5,153 nt of DNA from Candidatus Rokuibacteriota bacterium (GTDB taxonomy: Bacteria > Methylomirabilota > Methylomirabilia > Rokubacteriales > JACOUJ01), in contig JACOUJ010000325.1 in assembly GCA_016177865.1 (NCBI GenBank), forward strand, positions 1-5,153, in the 5' to 3' direction. The number at the start of each line of letters is the position of its first letter. Position 1 is the first letter of the stretch. Under the pieces are notes generated by a model. It made no database searches. It saw only the letters and a program-made list of their open reading frames with translations, and had not been told where the DNA came from. Below are positions 1 through 5,153 of this stretch, in pieces. The translations under genes were made by a program, and so were the position numbers.

Positions 1-617
1 CCCCACGCCATGGGGCCCGCCCCGTCAGTGGCGTCGCCGTGGCAGGGGCGGCAGTTGATCTGAAAGATCACCCGCCCCTCGCTGAGCGCGGCCTCCCGAT
101 ACGCCCTGCGGCCCGCCTCCAGACTCCCGCTGAACTTCCCCTCGGCCATCCATTTTTTGACCGCGTCGTCGCTCGGCTCACGGAAGGGGTTCTTCAAGCG
201 CTCATAGGCGCCGGGGATGGTGGGATGCTGGATCCTGAGAAGGGTGGGGCTCTGGACGCTCGGAACGGCGCGAGCGTACACGAAGCCCGCGGCCATCAGC
301 GGGATAAGCAGGAGCAGGATCAGACGAGCCGCCCTGAGCAGGCGCGCGTTTCGGGCGGCGGGATCAGGGCCACGCAGAAAGGCGAGGACGGGCTGGACGA
401 ATTCCCGGATGGACTCATCGTTGATGGTGATGTAGACGAGGGCCCCCACAAGAGCGAGAAGCAGGTACATGAAGAGGGCGACCCCGGGCACCGGGAGCGG
501 CCGGTCACTCCGGGTCACCCACATGGCAAGGTAGGGGAGGGCGTACTGGACGATGAGCCAGACGACCGCCAAGGCGAGGAGACTGCTCCAGAAGAGCGGG
601 ATTCGCCGCCGGCTCAT
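1..617 (-). CDS. Membrane-anchored c-type cytochrome with three N-terminal helices (3' end beyond window)
   Basis: Read on the minus strand from ATG at 617-615, the frame stays open for 205 codons to the window edge, so the C-terminus is missing. The N-terminus MSRRR precedes three hydrophobic segments at about residues 8-30, 46-65 and 97-115. A periplasmic region follows, with a haem c motif CRPCH at residues 189-193 (bases 53-39) followed by GDATDGAG, typical of class I cytochromes. The distal methionine ligand would lie beyond the window. Basic residues at the N-terminus and in the 82-98 loop predict N-in topology with the haem domain outside. The start overlaps the stop of the preceding cytochrome gene by ATGA (617-614), which fixes the start and implies translational coupling. 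Probable role (inference): electron carrier to, or subunit of, the bd-like complex encoded upstream. I do not recognise a named family for the three-helix anchor. Confidence 0.85.
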   Translation of the reverse strand, partial: MSRRRIPLFWSSLLALAVVWLIVQYALPYLAMWVTRSDRPLPVPGVALFMYLLLALVGALVYITINDESIREFVQPVLAFLRGPDPAARNARLLRAARLILLLLIPLMAAGFVYARAVPSVQSPTLLRIQHPTIPGAYERLKNPFREPSDDAVKKWMAEGKFSGSLEAGRRAYREAALSEGRVIFQINCRPCHGDATDGAGPMAW

Positions 618-1448
618 TTCAGGGTGAGCAAGAAGGCCAGGAGGTGGTGAAACTCCTCCACCGTAAGGATCTCCCTGAAGTTCTCCGGCATCAGGGAGGT
701 CTTCTGCGGGGCCTTCTCACGGATCTGTGCTTTGGGAATCCTGTGAACCTCCGCCTGGTTGTCGACTACCTCCACGGTATTGGCGTCCTCCTTCTTGAGG
801 ATACCTGTGAAGTACCGACCCTCCTGAGTAATGACGAGGATCGGCTCGTAGCCCGAGGCGATCTCCCTGGACGGCCGGGAGGTAGGGTGTCCACTCTTCT
901 ACCACGGCGGCCGCCTTGGCTTGGGCCTCGACTCCTGCGGGAAGCCCGATGGCCGCGAGGTCCACATTGCCGCCCAGACTCTGGAGGTAGAGGACGACCG
1001 CCTTCACCTCCTCAAGCGTGAGCCTGATCGGCGGGCGCATGGGATTGGGCATCTCATTCTTGTAGCCCTGCACGACAAACGCCCCGGGATCCACGAGGGA
1101 CTCCACCAGGTAGTCACTGGCGGTGAACGGCTTGCCCGTAGCCCGGGCCCGCTCGCGGGCCCGCTCCTCGGCCCTGGCCCCGATCGGCATCCCCAACGGA
1201 CCTGACTCTCCCTGATTCGGGCCCCGGATGGACGCGCCCCGACTTCCGACGGCGTGGCAGGTGGAGCACTTCCCTTTCCCCCAGAAGACGGCTTCCCCCG
1301 CCTCCGGGGTGATGTTCCCCCCGGTGATGACGACCGACGACCGGCGCTCCCCTTCCCCGGAAACCCTGGTGATCACCTCACCGATCCAGACGAAGACAAG
1401 CACGAGGGCGACGGTAAAAACCACCACGCCCAGAAACGGTCGCCTCAT
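614..1448 (-). CDS. Membrane-anchored monohaem cytochrome c, frameshifted near its middle
   Basis: ATG at 1448-1446 overlaps the TGA of the bd-like gene (ATGA). The product begins MRRPFLG, has one membrane anchor at about residues 5-27, a haem motif CSTCH at residues 61-65, and a candidate methionine ligand in NEMPNPM (131-137). A helix ending LYLQSLGG (153-160) closes the cytochrome fold. The start frame is good to about residue 186 (base 891), then becomes low-complexity sequence rich in Gly, Arg and Ser, ending at TGA 719-717. In the +1 frame from about base 880 downward the protein resumes sensibly, with SREIASGYEPILVIT, GRYFTGILKKEDANTV, RIPKAQI, SLMPENF and LLAFLLTLK, to TGA 616-614. 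That tail resembles the C-terminal part of Planctomycete/Verrucomicrobia-type haem-binding domains (TIGR02603-like, from memory). It has no ATG or GTG near its beginning, so it is not a separate gene. The 835-base span is one base over a multiple of three, fitting a single inserted base. Intact length would be about 277 residues. Either a sequencing error or a true mutation is possible. Confidence 0.8.
863..898 (-). other. Probable frameshift site within the cytochrome c gene
   Basis: Upstream of this interval the start frame encodes a normal cytochrome c; downstream the family-like tail continues in the +1 frame. The +1 frame has a TAG at 901-899, and family-like residues are clear from about base 865 downward, so the shift must lie between these points. 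Short GC runs here (a CCC at 887-885 and another at 879-877 on the coding strand) are plausible places for a one-base error. I see no slippery heptamer with a downstream structure that would argue for programmed frameshifting. Confidence 0.65.
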
Positions 1449-3427
1449 GTGGGCGCCCTGACCTCCTCCTGCTCTTCCTTCTCTCCCAGGCCGGCCAGCC
1501 AGAAGACGAAGGCCACCAGCCCCAGGAACAGGAGGACGATGCCGCCCACCACCCTGGCCATGTAGGCATTGGTAGGGGTCCAGGCCCACTCGGAGGTATC
1601 TTGGAGAACGGCATAGACGTGCCAGTCCTCCCGGAGGCCGGAGCGGATGAAGCCCATCAGCCCCATGAGCATCACGATGGACACACAGAGGAGGATCAGG
1701 GCGTACTGGGAGCGAGCCGGCATCTGCCCCCACCGGATCCCGCCCACCGTCTCGGCCCCCCGGAAGAGGAGCACGTCGATGGCGGTGTTCCAGAGGAGGC
1801 AGACCATCACCATGAGCCACTGGGCCACCGCGAGGTTACGAAGGAAGGGATTGGCCTTCTCCATGATGACGAAGCCATAGACCCCGAGCACAAAGACGGA
1901 CGCCACGGTCGTCGAGGCGAAGAAGAGAGCCTGGGCGAGTTTGCCCCGATCTCGGAGGGTCAGCACCCCCGTAAGGAGGACCATCCCGATCTGCCCCAGG
2001 AGGAGATACGCCGGGAGGGAGAAGTAGCGGGCCCGGTCTGCCGAAAGGTCGAGGCTCTTGGGGTCTAGAGTGAGAAGGTTCCGGGCGTACCACCAGAGGA
2101 CCAGGATCGAGATGGCCGCCGCCAGGGCCAGGGCGATCTTTGCACCAAGTCCATGCTCGTCGAAGGATCGGGTACGGCCCTTGTTGCCCCGGCGGTAGAG
2201 GAGGAAGGAAAAGAAGGTTGAGAGGATGATGAAGTTTACCGCCGCGTTCTTCGCCGACATGAGGCCGAAGTACTTGAGCAGCGGATGGAACTGGCCGCCC
2301 AGGGCCATCTGCTCCTCGCCCGTCAGTGGGATGTTGCGCGGGGTCAGCCAGATCGCGAAGCAGATCAGGAGGATCACGTTGATGTACTTGATATAGGGCT
2401 GATACCGCTCGGCCCCGCCGATCCGTCCCATCCCCGCCCAGAGGTAGTAGTTACCACCGATGAAGAGGATCCCGATCAGGACTGCCTGGATGATGAAGCC
2501 CCAAGAGAAGGCCCCACCCATCATGTTGTTCCCCATGACCGGGCTCGCGGAATACACTTCCCGGCCCAGGTAGTAGCCCGCGAAGGGGAGGGGGATGAGG
2601 GCGGCGAGGCCCACGAAGTTCCCCACATACCCCATCCAGTCGTAGTGGGCGCGCGCGGCCTCGCTCCGGGCCCCGAGGAACTTGATCGCCGCGTAGGCCC
2701 CCACGATGAAGCCGCCAAAGGCGATATTGGCGATGAAGCGGTGGATCGCCAGCGGGATCCAGAGCGGGTTCGCCACGGCCTGCCAAGTGGTCCCGACAAA
2801 CCGGAGGGTCTCCTTGTCGATGCCGGACGGCGCCATCATGTACGAGGCCCAGGCGTTGGCCAGGAGCATGAGGATCGTTCCCCACATATTCAACAGGATC
2901 CCCAGAAGCACGTGGAGCCCCTTCCACCGCCCCCGCATTCGGTCCCAGCCGTAGTAGTAAAGGTAGAGGGTGAAGCCCTCGGCGAAGAAGAGGAGGGAGT
3001 AGACGTAATACGTCGAGTGAAAGATCGAGGTCAGGAAGGCCATGAAGCGGGGGTAGAGGCCGATCAGGGCGAAGACGAGCAGGCCGCCGAAGGCCGCCGT
3101 GGTGGAGAATGCGGCGGAAAGCAGCGCGGTGAACTCATGGGCCAGCCGGTCGTAGCGAGGGTCGCCCGTGCGCCAGCCGATGACCTCCACGATGGAAGCG
3201 AAAATGGGAACGCCCAAGACGAAGGCCCCGAACATCAGGTGGACCTGGGCGACGATCCAGATGATGAGGCGGGAGTCCCCCCCGAAGAAGCCCCGGTAGT
3301 CAGCGGGCGCCGCTTCCCCGCCCGCCGCCATGACGGCCGGGGCGAGGAGGAGCAGACCCAAGACCATGAGTCCCGCGGTCGCCCAGCCTTTTCGCCCGCC
3401 GATGGTCAGCCACCCGCGAGGCTTCAT
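1445..3427 (-). CDS. Cytochrome bd-like oxidoreductase subunit I (CydA superfamily), long form without Q-loop
   Basis: Predicted 660-residue membrane protein. The N-terminus MKPRGW followed by a hydrophobic core ending APAVMA (residue 34) looks like a Sec signal peptide, which is why ATG 3427-3425 was chosen over the in-frame ATG at 3541. About 15 further hydrophobic helices follow. Residues 50-250 align by eye with E. coli CydA: GGDSRL then H63 (counterpart of H19), AEGF with E150 (counterpart of E107), the shared GWDR at 160-163, and NP followed eight residues later by H229 (counterpart of H186). The E99 position is V142. M302/M303 in NNMMGG is a candidate for the M393 haem ligand. Only about 14 residues separate helices 6 and 7, where CydA carries its quinol-binding Q-loop. 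The C-terminal part adds about six helices beyond the usual nine of CydA. No CxxCH is present. The context of two c-type cytochromes suggests cytochrome c as electron donor. Oxygen reduction is the likely reaction; another acceptor such as NO cannot be excluded. No cydB is visible. Confidence 0.85.
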   Translation of the reverse strand: MKPRGWLTIGGRKGWATAGLMVLGLLLLAPAVMAAGGEAAPADYRGFFGGDSRLIIWIVAQVHLMFGAFVLGVPIFASIVEVIGWRTGDPRYDRLAHEFTALLSAAFSTTAAFGGLLVFALIGLYPRFMAFLTSIFHSTYYVYSLLFFAEGFTLYLYYYGWDRMRGRWKGLHVLLGILLNMWGTILMLLANAWASYMMAPSGIDKETLRFVGTTWQAVANPLWIPLAIHRFIANIAFGGFIVGAYAAIKFLGARSEAARAHYDWMGYVGNFVGLAALIPLPFAGYYLGREVYSASPVMGNNMMGGAFSWGFIIQAVLIGILFIGGNYYLWAGMGRIGGAERYQPYIKYINVILLICFAIWLTPRNIPLTGEEQMALGGQFHPLLKYFGLMSAKNAAVNFIILSTFFSFLLYRRGNKGRTRSFDEHGLGAKIALALAAAISILVLWWYARNLLTLDPKSLDLSADRARYFSLPAYLLLGQIGMVLLTGVLTLRDRGKLAQALFFASTTVASVFVLGVYGFVIMEKANPFLRNLAVAQWLMVMVCLLWNTAIDVLLFRGAETVGGIRWGQMPARSQYALILLCVSIVMLMGLMGFIRSGLREDWHVYAVLQDTSEWAWTPTNAYMARVVGGIVLLFLGLVAFVFWLAGLGEKEEQEEVRAPT

Positions 3428-3450
3428 CGCAGTTTCATGGGGAGTCTTCC
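3424..3450 (-). promoter_or_regulatory. Possible four-codon leader ORF and ribosome site before the bd-like gene
   Basis: GGAAGA (3450-3445) resembles a Shine-Dalgarno sequence and lies 6 bases before ATG 3438-3436. That ATG opens a tiny frame, Met-Lys-Leu-Arg-stop, whose TGA (3426-3424) overlaps the ATG of the bd-like gene at 3427. The chosen start of the large gene has no good Shine-Dalgarno of its own at normal spacing, so ribosomes could reach it by stop/start coupling from this mini-ORF. Frames this short arise easily by chance. Confidence 0.25.
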
Positions 3451-3694
3451 GGAGTCCCTTGGGTCCCGGCGTAGATGACCCTGAGTATCGAGCAAGAGCC
3501 ATGCCAGCCAGTGGCCCATAGCAGGAATCTCTCGAACCCATTGCTCCTAAAGATACTCTTCAAACGTCCAGAATAAAAAAGGGGGGGAGACACGAGCCTC
3601 GGTGGGCATGGCATTGCGCACGTGCGCACCGAGGTGCACGGAAGGACGTCCAGGCGCTCCACTCAGTCGGCGAACGGCCTCACGTGGCTTCCTC
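3428..3694. other. Non-coding gap between aioA and the bd-like gene
   Basis: This 267-base stretch separates the aioA stop from the bd-like start and is the only sizeable intergenic region in the window. It holds an inverted repeat (3597-3634), a 14-base perfect palindrome (3615-3628), a coding-strand run of seven C then six T (3587-3575), and a locally AT-richer patch at about 3541-3580 that could hold a promoter. I found no convincing -35/-10 pair. Open frames crossing it are short and do not resemble proteins. Its size contrasts with the overlapping junctions downstream, so the bd-like operon may have its own promoter here. Confidence 0.6.
3597..3634 (-). repeat. Inverted repeat able to form a hairpin; possible terminator or attenuator
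   Basis: CCTCGGTG (3597-3604) and CACCGAGG (3627-3634) are perfect reverse complements. Pairing can continue inward, with one mismatch and one G-T position, to 3610/3621, leaving a loop of about 10 bases. Nested inside is the perfect 14-base palindrome TGCGCACGTGCGCA (3615-3628), an alternative fold. On the coding strand the T-run begins 16 bases after the hairpin with a C-run between, so this is not a textbook intrinsic terminator. It lies 60 bases after the aioA stop, where a transcript end or partial read-through point would make sense. The repeat itself is certain; its role is inferred. Confidence 0.5.
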
Positions 3695-5153
3695 CTAGCT
3701 GATGGGCCGCGGCGCGAAGCTCATCGACGTAAAGGAGCGCTTGTAGGGACTCTCGCCGATCTTGGTGATGCGTCCTTTGCCGAGCTTGAAGCGATACCGG
3801 TTTGTAACGGGATCCGGCACGCGAGGAACCACCGAGTTGGCCGGAGAGCCGGGCCAGAGCATCAGCGCCCAGACGACGCCCTTCCTGACCGCGTCGGTGA
3901 CGACGGCCACCGCGCTGAAGCTCCCGGTGCCGGACTTGATATACCCCGCCTTGCGCAACTCGGTGAATGACAGCTCGTTGTCGTCCACACCCAGATAGCC
4001 GCCGGTCTGAACGAGGACCTGGTCGTTCTCGATAGCCACCATGTCCCCGCTCTCGATCCCCCTGACCTTTGCGTCCTCCGGGTGGATCTCAATGAAATTG
4101 TACGGCCAGCGCGCCATCGTGTAGGGGCGACGGAAGTCGTCGAAATTGGACTGCCAGAGCTCGTTGATCCGGCCGTTGGTCACCCATAGCTCGTCGCTGC
4201 GTGGACTCACTGCTTCCCAGAAATCCTTGAAGTCCTCCCAGTAGGAACGGAGGAGGATTGCCTTCCCGGTGTGCGTGTCGAAGGCCGTGAGCCATTTGGG
4301 GTGAGTCGTGGGCCCCTCGGGCGGACCGAGCTGAAGCGTCGAGTCGTGGAGGCGCTTGGTCCCGACGAGCTTCCCGCCGACCATGCGAATCGGCGCCTGG
4401 ATCCCTTCGGTCCCGTACTCGCGGAGGAGGTCGTGAGCGTTCTTCCCCTCCTGCTTTGCCTTGACGACCAGGGGGTGGTAGTTGAGCACGCCACCCCGCC
4501 CGTATCGGGCTGATTCCTCGAAGATCTCGTTAGAGTCGTTCCAGTCGAATCCCTTGAATCCCATCTTCTTGGCGAACCCGGCGATGATCCACCAGTCGGG
4601 CTCGGCCTCTCCGGGCGGGTCGCAGAACTTCTCGTAGAGGCGAAGCCGGCGCTCGCCGTTGCAGCGTGTGAAGTCTTCCTCCCCCCAGGTGGCGGCGGGA
4701 AGCACCAGGTCGGCGAACTGAGTTCCGATGGGCTCCACGGGGTAGATGTCCTGGTCCACCACGACCATGCCGCCCGAGTCCACCCGCTTCTTCAGCGTTT
4801 CGATCGCGGACTTCGGATTGAAGCTCTTGATCTGGTTCGGGTTCGCCCGCGTCAGCTTCTCGAAGACGTCCATCAGCTCCTGAGAGGCCGCCATGGCCTG
4901 AAGCCACGTGGTCCCGATCACCCAAGCGAACCTGACGTTGCCGTCCACGACCCAGCGGTCCAGGTCGACCTCTTTTTTCCTCCGGCCGGGGAACTTCTCC
5001 GGTGAGAGGCCCCGGGGGTACCCGGCGCCGCCCATCCACCCGCGCTGGTGACCGCCGCCCCGGGAGATCACCCGGCCCGGGCGGTTCCCGGCGCCACAGA
5101 TCAGACCGAGCGCCGCGAACGATGCCGTGTTGCCGAGGTTGTTGCACCAGTAG
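3695..5153 (-). CDS. aioA: Arsenite oxidase large (molybdopterin) subunit, C-terminal part; 5' end beyond window
   Basis: Open from the window edge to TAG 3697-3695, giving 485 residues of a DMSO-reductase-family protein. Family AioA is about 825 residues, so the N-terminal [3Fe-4S]-binding part is missing. The visible part starts YWCNNLG and continues GAGNRPGRVISRGGGHQRG. R31 and H35 of the fragment (bases 5062-5060 and 5050-5048) have the R-x3-H spacing of the arsenite-pocket Arg419 and His423 of Alcaligenes faecalis AioA (from memory). Further family-like stretches are VVVDQDIYPVEPIGT, ADLVLPAATWGEEDF, GFDWNDSNEIFEE, GKLVGTKRLHDST and, in the C-terminal molybdopterin-dinucleotide-binding domain, ELWVTNGRINELWQS and NFIEIHPEDAKVRGIESGD. 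The end KIGESPYKRSFTSMSF is also AioA-like. The protein would oxidise arsenite to arsenate in the periplasm with the Rieske subunit AioB, expected upstream outside the window. The related iodate reductase IdrA is the main alternative. An in-frame GTG at 5071 is not the true start, since conserved sequence continues upstream of it. Confidence 0.88.
   Translation of the reverse strand, partial: YWCNNLGNTASFAALGLICGAGNRPGRVISRGGGHQRGWMGGAGYPRGLSPEKFPGRRKKEVDLDRWVVDGNVRFAWVIGTTWLQAMAASQELMDVFEKLTRANPNQIKSFNPKSAIETLKKRVDSGGMVVVDQDIYPVEPIGTQFADLVLPAATWGEEDFTRCNGERRLRLYEKFCDPPGEAEPDWWIIAGFAKKMGFKGFDWNDSNEIFEESARYGRGGVLNYHPLVVKAKQEGKNAHDLLREYGTEGIQAPIRMVGGKLVGTKRLHDSTLQLGPPEGPTTHPKWLTAFDTHTGKAILLRSYWEDFKDFWEAVSPRSDELWVTNGRINELWQSNFDDFRRPYTMARWPYNFIEIHPEDAKVRGIESGDMVAIENDQVLVQTGGYLGVDDNELSFTELRKAGYIKSGTGSFSAVAVVTDAVRKGVVWALMLWPGSPANSVVPRVPDPVTNRYRFKLGKGRITKIGESPYKRSFTSMSFAPRPIS

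Noticed and set aside
39..650. 203-codon open frame on the plus strand
   Set aside because: It is antisense to the three-helix cytochrome c, which has clear membrane helices and a CRPCH motif; the plus-strand product is low-complexity.
1449..1820. Upstream extension of the frameshifted cytochrome frame to an ATG near 1820
   Set aside because: The added residues overlap the bd-like gene in another frame and are Gly/Arg/Pro-rich; the ATG at 1448 starts a clean membrane anchor and overlaps the previous stop.
1445..3427. Standard quinol oxidase CydA with CydB
   Set aside because: The Q-loop region is absent, extra helices are present, no CydB follows, and the next genes are cytochromes c.
2285..3478. 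397-codon open frame on the plus strand
   Set aside because: It lies opposite the bd-like gene; its product is highly charged, rich in Gly, Glu, Asp, His and Pro, with no domain-like pattern, as expected for an antisense frame in GC-rich DNA.
3428..3541. Upstream in-frame ATG at 3541 as start of the bd-like gene, preceded by AGGAG
   Set aside because: AGGAG is only 2 bases from that ATG, and the 38 added residues would precede a convincing signal peptide that starts at 3427. Kept as a minor alternative.
3575..3634. Classical rho-independent terminator after aioA
   Set aside because: The T-run is 16 bases from the stem with a C-run between them, so the canonical arrangement is not met; reported only as an inverted repeat.
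3695..5153. Iodate reductase IdrA instead of AioA
   Set aside because: The R-x3-H pocket motif and multiple stretches through to the C-terminus read as AioA, and no di-haem peroxidase (IdrP) genes are seen. Not fully excluded, because the N-terminus is missing.

Overview
This GC-rich bacterial window carries four protein genes, all on the minus strand and read from high to low coordinates. In transcription order they are: the C-terminal part of an arsenite oxidase (AioA-type) molybdopterin subunit (5153-3695); a 267-base non-coding gap with an inverted repeat; a large cytochrome bd-like (CydA-superfamily) membrane subunit (3427-1445); a membrane-anchored monohaem cytochrome c gene with an apparent frameshift (1448-614); and the 5' part of a second membrane-anchored cytochrome c with three N-terminal helices (617 to the window edge). 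The last three genes are joined by 4-base ATGA stop/start overlaps, so they almost certainly form one translationally coupled operon.

The genes suggest a respiratory chain. AioA oxidises arsenite in the periplasm. The bd-like subunit keeps the histidines expected to bind haem but lacks room for a quinol-binding Q-loop, and it is encoded with two membrane-tethered c-type cytochromes. The simplest reading is an arsenite to cytochrome c to bd-like terminal reductase chain. The link between aioA and the other three genes is inferred from shared strand and proximity; the 267-base gap leaves room for separate transcription.

The organism cannot be named from this sequence. High GC, AioA and a long, Q-loop-less CydA-like protein with c-type cytochromes would fit an uncultured soil or groundwater lineage such as Nitrospirota, Methylomirabilota/Rokubacteria or Chloroflexota; this is a low-confidence guess from memory of where such bd-like proteins occur. 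No tRNA, rRNA, CRISPR array, insertion sequence or phage gene was seen. Both ends of the window cut through genes.
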